Part shown: one piece after another, positions 54,701 through 62,157 of the stretch | Numbering within the stretch: the stretch's first letter is position 1 | Layout: each line of letters opens with the position of its first letter | Assembly (NCBI RefSeq): GCF_027257875.1 | Contig: NZ_JAPVQY010000003.1 | Location: forward strand, 247,410 to 311,409 | DNA: 64,000 nucleotides | DNA from: Burkholderia sp. IMCC1007 | GTDB lineage: Bacteria; Pseudomonadota; Gammaproteobacteria; Burkholderiales; Burkholderiaceae | Direction of reading: 5' to 3' | Made by a program: the position numbers and the translations under genes | Notes under the pieces: model-generated | Told to the model about the DNA's origin: nothing | The model's input: the letters and a program-made list of their open reading frames with translations, nothing else | The model's database searches: none

Positions 54701-56701
54701 CACGCGGTCGTGCACGAACGCATAGCCTTCGCGGCTGCGGTACAGCAGGCCCGCCTCGACGCCATCGGCGAGTGTCGCAGCCACCTGCGCGTCGTCCAGG
54801 CCGCTGATGCGCGACAGCAGCGGCGACGTCGCGCGGCCGCCCAGACACGCGAACTGTTCGAGCAACGCCTGCGTGCCGCGCGGCAACCGTTCGATCTTGC
54901 CGACCATCAGATCGACAATGCTGTCCGCGAAACGCGCTTCGCGCAGCCGTTCGTTGTCCCACGTCCAGATGCGGCACTCGAGATCGAACGCGAGGAAACG
55001 CTCGTCGGCGAGAAACTGCAGAAACTGCACGACGTAGAACGGATTGCCACCCGTGCGTTCGAACACGAGACGGCTCAGGCCCTCCAGTTCGGGCCGCGTG
55101 GTCTTGAGGGCGTCGCCGATCAGATGCGCGACGTCGTCGGGTTGCAGCGGCGTCAGCATGATTTCGTCGACACGCGTGCCCGTCTGCCGGATCAGATCGA
55201 CCGTGCGTCTGAGCGGATGCGCGACGCCCACTTCGTTGTCGCGATACGCGCCCACCACGAACACGTTGCACACGCCCGGCCCGCACAGCTGTTCGAGCAG
55301 GCCGAAGGTGCCCGCGTCGCTCCATTGCAGGTCGTCGAGAAACAGCACGAGCGGCTGGCCGTCGCACGGGAACGCAGCGATGAAGCGCGTGAACACAGCG
55401 AGAAAGCGCGCGCGTGCTTCCTGCGGCGCCAGTTCGGGCACGGGCGGCTGCGGCCCGACGATCGCCTCCAGCTCGGGAATCAGCTCGACGATCAGCTGGC
55501 CGTTCGCGCCGAGCGCATCGTGCAGGCGCTGGCACAGGTCCGCGTGTGCGCGCATGCCGTCGTCGATCAGCTCGCGGATCAGCGTCTGGAACGCCTGTGC
55601 GAGCGTCGCATACGGAATGTCGCGCTTGTAGCGTTCGAACTTGCCCGACGCGAACCATCCGCGCGACGCTGCAGGCGTCATGCGCAACCCGCTCACGAGC
55701 GTCGATTTGCCGATGCCCGAATAGCCGGACACCAACGCCACGCCCGTCTCGCCGCTCTGCACGACGCGCTCCAGCGCGGCTTCGAGCTTGTGCTGCTGTT
55801 TCTGGCGTCCATAGAGACGAAACGGCCGTTGCAGCTGATCGGGCGCATCGGACGCACCCGGCGCAAACGGCTCGACGTTGCCCGATTTGCGCCATGCGTC
55901 GAGACAGCGCCGCAGATCGTGTTCGAGGCCTGCTGCCGTCTGATAGCGCTGCGCGGCGTCTTTCGACAGCAGGCGTGCAACGATCGCGGCCAGTGGCGCG
56001 GGCACGCCGTCAATGCATTCGGCCACTGGCACGGGCACCTGCGCCGTATGGCAATGCAGCCATTCCGCAGCCGAAGCGGCCCGATACGGCAACTTCCCCG
56101 TCACCATTTCGTACAGCACGACGCCGAGCGAGTACAGATCGGCACGCGAGTCGGACCAGCGGTTCATCAGCCCGGTGCGTTCGGGCGACAGATAGGGGAG
56201 CGCTTCGACGGCGATCGTGGGCAGGCCGTCGCGCGGACGCTCGCGCGGCGCACTGGAGACAAGGCCGAGACCCGTCAGCGCGATCGCTTGGGTCGCATCG
56301 TCGATGAGAATGTTACCCGGCCGGATGTCGTTGTGCGTGAGGCCGCGGCTGTGCAGCGAGCGCAGCGCCGACGCGAGGTTCACGGCAACGGTCAGGAACC
56401 GGCCTATGGGCAACGGCCCCGCTTGCGCGATGCGCAGCGATCTGCCGCCCGGATCCTCGAGCACGAGCGTCACGTTGCGCTCGTCGCGCAGCAGCGCGTG
56501 AGGTCGCGCGACATTCGCGCCGTCGAGCATGCCGCGCAGCTGATACGCGTGCTCCAGACGCTCGTGGCTTTCCGGCTGCGGCTGCGATGCCGACAACGTG
56601 ACCGTCAGCCAGCTATCTGACGCCTCCTGGCTCGTCAGGCGAGACAGCACGAACTGACCATCGTCGCTCAATGTCGTTCTGTCGTAGCCCGTGAGCATCA
56701 T
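51707..56701 (-). CDS. Pseudokinase-AAA ATPase-GAF-histidine kinase
   Basis: A 1,664-residue multidomain protein. An N-terminal Ser/Thr-kinase-like domain (about 1-265) is followed by an AAA/STAND ATPase (SGYSGIGKSTLVSGL, LVLFLDDLQWSD), a long helical-repeat region, a GAF domain (about 1285-1440) and an HWE/HisKA_2 histidine kinase about 195 residues from the C-terminus (EVHHRVKNNLQLISSLLN, GLVINELVSNALKHAF, VADDGVGLAP). The kinase domain has HND in place of HRD, GLG in place of DFG, and no lysine before its catalytic loop, so it is probably inactive. I took the ATG at 56701 after GAGGATGGAACC; an ATG at 56731 overlapping the regulator gene is possible. Confidence 0.9.
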   Translation of the reverse strand: MMLTGYDRTTLSDDGQFVLSRLTSQEASDSWLTVTLSASQPQPESHERLEHAYQLRGMLDGANVARPHALLRDERNVTLVLEDPGGRSLRIAQAGPLPIGRFLTVAVNLASALRSLHSRGLTHNDIRPGNILIDDATQAIALTGLGLVSSAPRERPRDGLPTIAVEALPYLSPERTGLMNRWSDSRADLYSLGVVLYEMVTGKLPYRAASAAEWLHCHTAQVPVPVAECIDGVPAPLAAIVARLLSKDAAQRYQTAAGLEHDLRRCLDAWRKSGNVEPFAPGASDAPDQLQRPFRLYGRQKQQHKLEAALERVVQSGETGVALVSGYSGIGKSTLVSGLRMTPAASRGWFASGKFERYKRDIPYATLAQAFQTLIRELIDDGMRAHADLCQRLHDALGANGQLIVELIPELEAIVGPQPPVPELAPQEARARFLAVFTRFIAAFPCDGQPLVLFLDDLQWSDAGTFGLLEQLCGPGVCNVFVVGAYRDNEVGVAHPLRRTVDLIRQTGTRVDEIMLTPLQPDDVAHLIGDALKTTRPELEGLSRLVFERTGGNPFYVVQFLQFLADERFLAFDLECRIWTWDNERLREARFADSIVDLMVGKIERLPRGTQALLEQFACLGGRATSPLLSRISGLDDAQVAATLADGVEAGLLYRSREGYAFVHDRVHEAAYELIPPLQRAHAHLRIGRILAAQPATDEARSIFEIVNQYNRVIPLLDDPVERARVVDFNLEAGQRARASSAYGSALAYLSTGSELLGESGWDADYARKFQLESQRAECEFLTGATASSDERLSMLDTRARTLADRAAVTFLRVTLYTALDQMNLAVQTCLDYLRHVGIDWNPHPGRDAAREEYDTLLQGIGGAPIETLVDLPLLDDAGLAATMNVLTAVLPPAFFSDEKLVCLVLCRMANLSLLYGNSDASSLGYAYLGMVAGPLFDDYDAGYRFGQLGLALVDKRGLDRFKARVYMCFAYHVTPWTRPIRTGLPLLRRAFEVASEGGDLTYIGFSSCCTVTTLIAAGEPLAEVEQEAQRRLQIVQAAKFGLIVDIITAQLALIRSLRGNLDAHDPLPDPFGDAAFEKRVDGDPSLAIAACWYWIRKLQARYLAGDIDGAMHADSKASPLLWTSSGHFEIAEYQFFAGLARARWHDGAPENAKAGNLDKLATHQRQLALWAQHCPSNFSSRAALMRGEIARIAGREFEAMNHYEEAIRLARKHDFPHDEALAHEIAAKFYLARGFATTAAAYVRNARRAWLRWGAMARVKSLDGRHAELLREPVEQAPTPGIVAEHIDVDTVMKASQAISGELIPERLMRTLMTIMLEHAGARRALLVLPRADALWIEATAVAAREGTEVRFDSRPVNAQDLSSAVLLESIRTQRALLIDDAFSDQTWSTDEHFAAQHSRSVLSLPLVKQSKLIGVLYLENELAPGVFTPARLAVLGLLASQAAVSLENASLEEKQALLAEKDALLHEVHHRVKNNLQLISSLLNLQAERVTDKAVAELFADSRNRVRSMAMVHENLYRAGNFARIAMTAHVKTLCGHLARVYDMGRLGVDLRIDVDDIQLDMNRAVSCGLVINELVSNALKHAFPDQRGGVLKVELKAIDDQRCALIVADDGVGLAPDFSFERDETLGLRLVHDLALQLRGRVDIAQQHGTTFTIHFNAAER

Positions 56702-56727
56702 GGTTCCATCCTCGCGAGACGCGCTGG

Positions 56728-57408
56728 TCACGCAGCGGCAGTGAGCATGTAGCCCGCGTTGCGGATGGTCCGCAGCAGCGAGCGCTCGAAGCCCGTGTCG
56801 ATCTTCTGGCGCAGCTTGCTCACGTGCACGTCGATGACGTTCGTTTGCGGATCGAAATGGTATTCCCAGATGTTTTCGAGCAGCATCGTGCGGGTGACGA
56901 CTTGCTCCGCGTGGCGCATCAGATATTCGAGCAGCTTGAATTCGCGCGGCTTGAGCACGATTGCAGTGCCCGCGCGCGTCACTTTCCGCGATAGCAGGTC
57001 CATGCAGAGATCGCCGACCTTGAGCTTCGTGTCAAAGCCGTTGTCCTGCGAACGCCGCGCGAGCGCTTCGAGCCGCGCGACGACTTCGCCGAACGAAAAT
57101 GGCTTGACGACGTAATCGTCGCCGCCCGCCTTCAGCCCGCGAATCCGTTCGTCGACTTCGTCGAGTGCGCTGAGGATCAGCACGGGTACCTTGCTGCCCG
57201 ACGCGCGCAGCGCCGCGACGATCCTGAGTCCGTCCATACCGCCGGGCAGCATGCGGTCGAGCACGATCGCGTCGTAGGATTCGCCGATCGCGAGCGCCAT
57301 GCCATCGCGGCCGTTGTCGGCCCAATCGACGACGTGGCCGGCTTCAAGCAGGCCTTTCTTCAGAAAGCCCGCCACCTGCTGATTGTCTTCGACCAAGAGA
57401 ATTTTCAT
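56728..57408 (-). CDS. OmpR/PhoB-family response regulator
   Basis: A 226-residue two-domain regulator: receiver (1-115; ILLVEDNQQVAGFLKKGL, acceptor Asp in AIVLDRMLPGGMDG, Lys in VVKPFSFGE) and winged helix (125-224; LKPREFKLLEYLMRHAEQVV, VIDVHVSKLRQKID, RTIRNAGYML). It is the first gene of the signalling operon; no kinase with membrane segments is next to it, so the downstream soluble kinases are its likely phosphodonors. Confidence 0.93.
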   Translation of the reverse strand: MKILLVEDNQQVAGFLKKGLLEAGHVVDWADNGRDGMALAIGESYDAIVLDRMLPGGMDGLRIVAALRASGSKVPVLILSALDEVDERIRGLKAGGDDYVVKPFSFGEVVARLEALARRSQDNGFDTKLKVGDLCMDLLSRKVTRAGTAIVLKPREFKLLEYLMRHAEQVVTRTMLLENIWEYHFDPQTNVIDVHVSKLRQKIDTGFERSLLRTIRNAGYMLTAAA

Positions 57409-57748
57409 TGCTGGATTCGCGGCCCGTCAGTCACGCGTCGTGTGCGCCCTGACAAAAAGGCCGCCGACGTGTGCAGGTCGGGCGAAATTGTGCACCGTCG
57501 CGCTGACCTTTCATTATCCCCTCGACGGGACAGATGAAGCGACAACCCCGTATTAAATTTTTTTAATCAACGTGCGCGTGGGTGCGTGCCGCCGCTTGCC
57601 GGGGGGCTCGGCGGCATCCGACCGCGCACATTAACAAACGTTAACGGTATCGCCACCCTCCGAAAAGCCGCCGCTTCATAAGATGACGGTGTGAAATTCA
57701 CACGCGCCGAGCCGCGCGGGCACGTGCAACCCATTCACTCTCTGTCGG
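57409..57748. other. Divergent promoter region with TTAAC repeats
   Basis: This 340-base region lies between the signalling operon and the ATPase regulator gene. It contains the AT-rich palindrome ATTAAA-TTTT-TTTAAT (57552-57567) and a TTAAC direct repeat (57631, 57641), the half-site arrangement usual for OmpR-type regulators. Confidence 0.5.
57631..57645. promoter_or_regulatory. TTAAC direct repeat, candidate response-regulator box
   Basis: TTAACAAACGTTAAC contains TTAAC at 57631 and 57641, ten bases apart. OmpR/PhoB-type proteins bind such direct repeats as tandem dimers (known); binding by the regulator at 56728 is inferred. Confidence 0.4.
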
Positions 57749-59197
57749 ATGATGCTTATGAACCCGGTCATGGAACAGTCAGCTAGGCCGCAGTATCGAA
57801 GCACCCCCGAGCCTTCCGTCATCGCGTTGGGTGAATTCGAACTGAACCTCGGCATGCGTGCGCTGTGCAAGGCGGGGCACGAAGTGCCGCTCGGCTCGCG
57901 TGCGTTCGACATTCTATCGGCGATCGTGCTTGCAGCCGGGCGGATCGTGTCCAAGGACGAACTGATGGAGACCGTATGGCCGGGTGTGTTCGTCGAAGAA
58001 AGCAACATCCATGTGCATCTGAGCGCGGTCCGTAAAGCGCTCGGCGACCATCGTCAACTGATCGACACCGTACCGGGGCGCGGCTATCGATTCAAGGTAT
58101 TCGACGGCGTGCCGGCGGAGCCTGGACGCGACGCACCGACCGAGCGGCATGCGCCGCTCTTGCGCAACGCGGATGCAATGTCCGCGGCGAGGCATCGATT
58201 GCCGGGCAGAAGAACGCTGTTCGGTCGCGCCACGGCTCTCGATGAAATCGAGGGCCTCTTTGCGCTCAGCCGCGTGGTCACGCTGACGGGGCCAGGCGGC
58301 GTCGGCAAGACCTGCCTCGCCATTGAACATGCGCACCGCACGATCGCCGCCGGCACGTCCGATGTCGTGTTCATCGACCTCGAGGAAGCGGGATCGCTCG
58401 CGGCCGTCTCGCAGATCGGGCCAGCGCCCTCGCCGGCCGCCGGTACACTGCTCGTACTGGACAATGCAGAGCACATCGTTGACGAGGTGGCGGACCTCGT
58501 GGAACGGCTGATCGGCCAATGGCATGGCTTGCGCGTGCTGCTCACGAGCCGCGAGCGCCTTCGCATCGCGCCCGAGATTGTGTTCCGCGTCGAACCGCTC
58601 GCGCTACCGGCAGACGAGTCGTGCCGCGACAGCCTGATGCAGTCGCCTGCCGTCGCGCTGTTCCTGGAGCGCGCAAGCCGATGCGGCGTGCGAGTTGACG
58701 ACGAGCATCAACTCAGGATCGTCGCTGAAATCTGTCGCCGGCTCGACGGGCTTCCTCTCGCGATCGAGCTCGCCGCCGGGCGTGCGTCCGTATTGGGTCT
58801 CGAAGGGGTGCGCCAGCGTCTCGAAGAGCGCTTTCTGCTTCTCGCAGGGGGTTATCGCACGGCGCAGCCGCGACACCGAACATTGCGCGCCGCGTTTGAC
58901 TGGAGTTTCCAGCGGCTCACGCACAACGAACAGGCCGTCGTTCTTCGCATCGCACGGTTCAACCATGCGTTCACGCTGGATTCCGTGTACGCCGTCGTTT
59001 GCGACGACAGTGTCGACCGCACGACCGCGCTCGACTGCATCGCGCAACTGGTCGAAAAGTCGATTCTCGACGTGAGCTTCGTCGGTGTCACGGCAACCTA
59101 CCGTCTCTCGGAATCGGCTCGCACGTACGCACTTGCGCTCGGATCGGGTAATGAGCCATGCAATGTCGCGAGGCAGTGCGCCCGCTACGCGCAGTGA
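57749..59197 (+). CDS. Winged-helix transcriptional regulator with AfsR/STAND-like ATPase
   Basis: A 482-residue regulator. The N-terminal OmpR-type winged helix (about 25-115; SRAFDILSAIVLAAGRIVSK, NIHVHLSAVRKALGDHRQLI, VPGRGYRF) carries no receiver. It is followed by a P-loop ATPase with LTGPGGVGKTCLAIEHAHR (Walker A), LLVLDNAEHIVDEV (Walker B-like), LTSRERL (sensor) and LDGLPLAIELAAGR. The type is common in Burkholderia, often missing the usual C-terminal TPR part, as here. It is divergent from the signalling operon and may be regulated with it. Confidence 0.88.
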   Translation: MMLMNPVMEQSARPQYRSTPEPSVIALGEFELNLGMRALCKAGHEVPLGSRAFDILSAIVLAAGRIVSKDELMETVWPGVFVEESNIHVHLSAVRKALGDHRQLIDTVPGRGYRFKVFDGVPAEPGRDAPTERHAPLLRNADAMSAARHRLPGRRTLFGRATALDEIEGLFALSRVVTLTGPGGVGKTCLAIEHAHRTIAAGTSDVVFIDLEEAGSLAAVSQIGPAPSPAAGTLLVLDNAEHIVDEVADLVERLIGQWHGLRVLLTSRERLRIAPEIVFRVEPLALPADESCRDSLMQSPAVALFLERASRCGVRVDDEHQLRIVAEICRRLDGLPLAIELAAGRASVLGLEGVRQRLEERFLLLAGGYRTAQPRHRTLRAAFDWSFQRLTHNEQAVVLRIARFNHAFTLDSVYAVVCDDSVDRTTALDCIAQLVEKSILDVSFVGVTATYRLSESARTYALALGSGNEPCNVARQCARYAQ

Positions 59198-59256
59198 GCG
59201 ACGGATGACCGTAGTGACGGTTCAGCGGCAATTTTGAATAAATGCGAGCATTGCCG

Positions 59257-59345
59257 ATCCGGCGGGCCGGGCTGCGTGCCAGCGGAGTGGTCGCGCTGAA
59301 GGTCAACGATGTCGACCGTGAGCGCGCGACTTCGGGTAGAGAGCA
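59257..59345 (+). pseudogene. Possible tyrosine recombinase relic
   Basis: In the plus frame the peptide RAGLRASGVVALKVNDVDRE resembles the conserved AGLRxSEoxxLxxxDID segment of phage-type integrases. Nothing recognisable follows and no catalytic R-H-R-Y set can be found, so at best it is a short remnant. Confidence 0.35.
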
Positions 59346-59524
59346 GGTCAAGGCGCACGCTCTCCGTTTGCCAGACGGGCAGCATATCCATCAAGCCAGC
59401 TTCGCCTGGCATGCACTCTATCTGTCTTGCCTGTGCCTTCGATGCCTCCAGCACCGGTTCGATAAACATCGGAAAGTGGTGGATCGCACGACCGTCCACC
59501 AGCCTTGCCGTGCAATCGCGCGAA

Positions 59525-59554
59525 ATCCCGCCCCATCCCGCCCCATCCCGCCCC
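59525..59554. repeat. Three tandem copies of ATCCCGCCCC
   Basis: Exact 10-bp units at 59525, 59535 and 59545, about 20 bases before the PadR operator cluster. A microsatellite-like tract of this kind can change length. Confidence 0.75.
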
Positions 59555-59574
59555 CGATAATCTCCTTGACGACC

Positions 59575-59615
59575 TATCTTTCGATATATATCTTTAGATA
59601 TGTTTTACGACATAT
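59575..59615. promoter_or_regulatory. PadR-type operator cluster
   Basis: Three adjoining or overlapping inverted repeats: TATC-TTTC-GATA (59575-59586), ATATCT-TT-AGATAT (59588-59601, perfect), and ATATG-N8-CATAT (59598-59615). They end 11 bases before the PadR ATG, in otherwise GC-rich DNA, as expected for an autoregulated YqjI-like repressor. Confidence 0.65.
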
Positions 59616-59626
59616 AGGACACGATC

Positions 59627-60340
59627 ATGCGACACAACCCCTCCCGCGGCCATGCCGGATGCGACGGTCATCGTGCGCATGCCGGCCCTGAATGGTTCGC
59701 CGGTGTCTGGCACGCGATCGGCCGCCATCGGCGCGGCCACGATCCGTTCGGTGGCGGCGGCCCGTTCGGTGGCCGCGGCGGACGCGGCGGCTTTGGCGAT
59801 TTCGGTGACGACGGCATGCCGCGCGGCCGCCAGTTCAGCTCCGACGATCTTCAATTGCTGCTGCTCGCGCTCGTCGCCGAGCAGCCGAGCCACGGCTACG
59901 AGCTCATCAAGGCGCTCGACACCCGCTCGAACGGCTTCTACAGCCCGAGCCCCGGCATGGTGTACCCGGCACTCACGTATCTCGAGGAAGTCGGCTTCGT
60001 CGCGTCACAGGCGGAAGGCAACCGCAAGCGCTACGCCCTCACCGACGCCGGCCGCGCGCATCTCGATGCGCAGCGCGAACGGGTCGACACCCTGTTCGCG
60101 CGCCTCACGCATCTCGCGCGCAAGATGGAGTTCATGCGCCGCGCATTCGCCGGCGAAGCGGCAGGCGGCGAAGCACCGGACGACGCACAGCCCGGCTGGC
60201 TGCCGGAGTTCGTCGAAGCCCGGCTCGCGCTGAAGCGCGCGCTGCTGCACAAGAGCGCGGCCGACGCCGACGAACAACGCCGCATCGCGGCCATCATGCG
60301 CCGCGCCACTGCCGAAATCGAAGGCGGCCCCGGCGCGTAA
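59627..60340 (+). CDS. yqjI: PadR-family metal-responsive repressor (YqjI-like)
   Basis: A 237-residue PadR regulator. The N-terminal 65 residues are His-, Gly- and Arg-rich (MRHNPSRGHAGCDGHRAHAG, GGGGPFGGRGGRGG), matching the metal-binding head of E. coli YqjI, which senses nickel or iron. The PadR winged helix follows (QLLLLALVAEQPSHGYELIK, SPGMVYPALTYLEEVGFVAS, KRYALTDAGRAHLDAQ) and a C-terminal coiled coil. It is followed 35 bases later by a siderophore-interacting ferric reductase gene, the same pair as yqjI-yqjH, though there they are divergent. The symbol is by analogy. Confidence 0.87.
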   Translation: MRHNPSRGHAGCDGHRAHAGPEWFAGVWHAIGRHRRGHDPFGGGGPFGGRGGRGGFGDFGDDGMPRGRQFSSDDLQLLLLALVAEQPSHGYELIKALDTRSNGFYSPSPGMVYPALTYLEEVGFVASQAEGNRKRYALTDAGRAHLDAQRERVDTLFARLTHLARKMEFMRRAFAGEAAGGEAPDDAQPGWLPEFVEARLALKRALLHKSAADADEQRRIAAIMRRATAEIEGGPGA

Positions 60341-60375
60341 CCCGCGCCGCCCCGTCAAAACCCAAGGAGAACGGA

Positions 60376-61200
60376 TTGATCCCAAACACATCCGAACGCG
60401 CGGTCACCCGCGTGCGCCATACCCTCAAGTTCCGCCTGCTGCAGGTCGTGCGCGTGCACGCCGTGACGCCGCACTTGCTGCGCGTCACGCTTGGCGGCCC
60501 CGACCTCGCGGATTTCGAATCGTCGTCGTTCGACGATCACGTGAAGGTGTTTTTCCCGCCGCCCGGCGCCGACCGACCGGCGCTGCCGACGCTCGGCGCG
60601 AATGGGCCCGAGTTTCCGGAAGGCGAACCGAAGCCCGTCGCGCGCGACTTCACGCCGCGCCGCTTCGACCGCGCCGCCTGCGAACTGGATCTGGAATTCG
60701 TGCTGAACCATCCCGGCCCCGCATCGCAATGGGCCGCGCAGGCGCGCGTCGGCCAATGGCTCGGCATCGGCGGCCCGCGCGGGTCGTTCGTGGTCCCGAT
60801 CGATTTCGACTGGCATCTGCTGATCGGCGACGATACGGCGCTGCCGGCGATCGCACGGCGTCTCGAGCAATTGCCGGCCGGCTCGCGTGCAGCGGTGGTG
60901 CTGGAAGTCGCGGATCGCACCGCGCGGATCGCGTTTGATACGCGCGCCGACGTGCATGAAATCTGGCGGTTTCGCGCCGAAGCGGTCGCCGCGGACGAAG
61001 ACCTGCTGCTGACCGCCGTGCGCGAGTTGCCGCTGCCGCCGTCCGGCGACGGTTACGTGTGGGCGGCCGGCGAAGCGCAGTCGATGCGCGCGGTGCGCCT
61101 GCACCTGACGGGCGAACGCGGGGTGCCAAAGTCGCGGATCCGCGCGGCGGCCTACTGGAAGCGCGGCGCGGCGGCCGTGCACGAGACGCTGGAAGACTGA
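60376..61200 (+). CDS. yqjH: Siderophore-interacting protein, NADPH-dependent ferric reductase
   Basis: A 274-residue FAD-binding reductase of the SIP family: LLQVVRVHAVTPHLLRVTLG, FTPRRFDRAACELDLEFVLN (RxYT-like flavin site written here as FTPRRF), GPRGSFVVP, LIGDDTALPAIARRL and the C-terminal YVWAAGEAQSMRAVR, AAYWKRGAA. It releases iron from ferric siderophores in the cytosol. The start is TTG, chosen because AAGGAG lies six bases before it and the length fits. It is co-transcribed with the PadR gene. Confidence 0.92.
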   Translation: MIPNTSERAVTRVRHTLKFRLLQVVRVHAVTPHLLRVTLGGPDLADFESSSFDDHVKVFFPPPGADRPALPTLGANGPEFPEGEPKPVARDFTPRRFDRAACELDLEFVLNHPGPASQWAAQARVGQWLGIGGPRGSFVVPIDFDWHLLIGDDTALPAIARRLEQLPAGSRAAVVLEVADRTARIAFDTRADVHEIWRFRAEAVAADEDLLLTAVRELPLPPSGDGYVWAAGEAQSMRAVRLHLTGERGVPKSRIRAAAYWKRGAAAVHETLED

Positions 61201-61271
61201 CCGCGCAAGCACGCCCGCCGGCGGGGTTGGCATCGGCGATGCGGCTGGTATATATGTATGTGAGCGGCGCC

Positions 61272-61287
61272 GCTGTCGGACGACAGC
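61272..61287. promoter_or_regulatory. Perfect 7-bp-arm palindrome before the small membrane protein
   Basis: GCTGTCG-GA-CGACAGC lies 30 bases before the ATG at 61317, just downstream of an AT-rich GTATATATGTATG patch that could be a -10 region. It may be an operator or a 5' hairpin. Confidence 0.45.
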
Positions 61288-61316
61288 CGCCGCAGCCCGT
61301 ACAGGAGCGCCCGGTC

Positions 61317-61541
61317 ATGACAAAGGAAAACCACGCGTCGCCGTTCCTTCGCAACCTGAAGATCGTCGGATATTGCGGCCTGGCCGCGATCGTGCTCGCG
61401 CTATTCGTCGCGATGTGCGCGATCCTGAAGGAAAGCTCGCTCGAACGCGACGCCGCCCAACATCCGGGCGAGACGCCGGAACTGCACGAAGCGGGCGGCG
61501 GCACGTCCGCTTCGACCGAATCGGCCAAGACGCCCGACTGA
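61317..61541 (+). CDS. Small single-pass membrane protein of unknown function (74 aa)
   Basis: The protein starts MTKENHASPFLRNLK, has one membrane helix (about 17-37: VGYCGLAAIVLALFVAMCAI) and a polar, probably disordered tail rich in Glu, Ser and Thr. A basic N-terminal stretch before the helix places the tail in the periplasm. ACAGGAG lies ten bases before the ATG. No family is recognised. Confidence 0.65.
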   Translation: MTKENHASPFLRNLKIVGYCGLAAIVLALFVAMCAILKESSLERDAAQHPGETPELHEAGGGTSASTESAKTPD

Positions 61542-61575
61542 CGGCGTCCGGCCCGTACTTCTCCTGTTGTCCGGC

Positions 61576-62157
61576 TCAGGGCGCCCGCTCGCGCCCCATC
61601 ATCACTGCGTGCACCGCGTCGCCGATTCGTTCGAGCGGCTCGACCACACGTTGCCCATACAAGTGCGCGGCCAGCGCGCCGGCCGTGCCGACCAGCACAC
61701 CACCCGCCATGTCGAACGGCCAGTGCACGCCCGCATACACGCGGCCCCACGCGATCGCCGCGGCCATCGCGACCATCACGAATCCGGTCAGCCGCGTCGT
61801 ACCGGCGAGCAGCATGCCGACCGCGACGCTCCATGCGAACGTCATGTGATCGCTCGGAAACGAGCTGTCCGGCGCGTGCGGAATCAGTTGCGTGCCGACG
61901 CCCGCCATGAACGGCCGCGGCGAGAACCAGAAATGCCCGAGCACCTGCGCGAGCGCGAGCGCCACGCAAGCGCCGACGCCGGCTTCGACCGCCTGACGCC
62001 GCGTCGGCCGCTCGCCGAAGATCCAGGTGAGCAACAGCATGACGGGCAGCGCATAGACGAGCCAGTCGGCGGCGAAGATCGCGAGGCGGGCCACGCCGGG
62101 GTTCGGCGCGGCGCCGGCATTGATGGCGGAAAACAGGGTGAGATTGAGGTTCTGCAT
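61576..62157 (-). CDS. PAP2-family phosphatase (undecaprenyl-diphosphatase BcrC-like)
   Basis: A 193-residue integral membrane phosphatase with about five segments. Phosphatase motifs: GHFWFSPRPF (motif 1, where the usual leading lysine is missing), SSFPSDHMTFAWS (motif 2), and GRVYAGVHWPFDMAGG (motif 3). BcrC-like members recycle undecaprenyl diphosphate for cell-wall synthesis and give bacitracin resistance (known). A lipid or sugar-phosphate substrate of another kind is possible. Confidence 0.88.
   Translation of the reverse strand: MQNLNLTLFSAINAGAAPNPGVARLAIFAADWLVYALPVMLLLTWIFGERPTRRQAVEAGVGACVALALAQVLGHFWFSPRPFMAGVGTQLIPHAPDSSFPSDHMTFAWSVAVGMLLAGTTRLTGFVMVAMAAAIAWGRVYAGVHWPFDMAGGVLVGTAGALAAHLYGQRVVEPLERIGDAVHAVMMGRERAP

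Larger units (their letters stand above)
59198..59626. other. Intergenic DNA with an integrase relic and PadR operator region
   Basis: No intact gene lies here. The left half carries a possible tyrosine-recombinase relic (59257-59345), then a 3 x 10-bp tandem repeat (59525-59554) and the AT-rich inverted-repeat cluster before the PadR gene. Confidence 0.5.

Noticed and set aside
54650..56620. A 656-codon plus-strand frame opposite the giant kinase
   Set aside because: It is antisense to clear AAA and kinase motifs and rich in Arg and Ala, with no domain.
61240..61262. LexA box in CTGGTATATATGTATG
   Set aside because: The right half lacks the ACAG arm of CTGT-N8-ACAG; it is more likely a plain AT-rich promoter patch.
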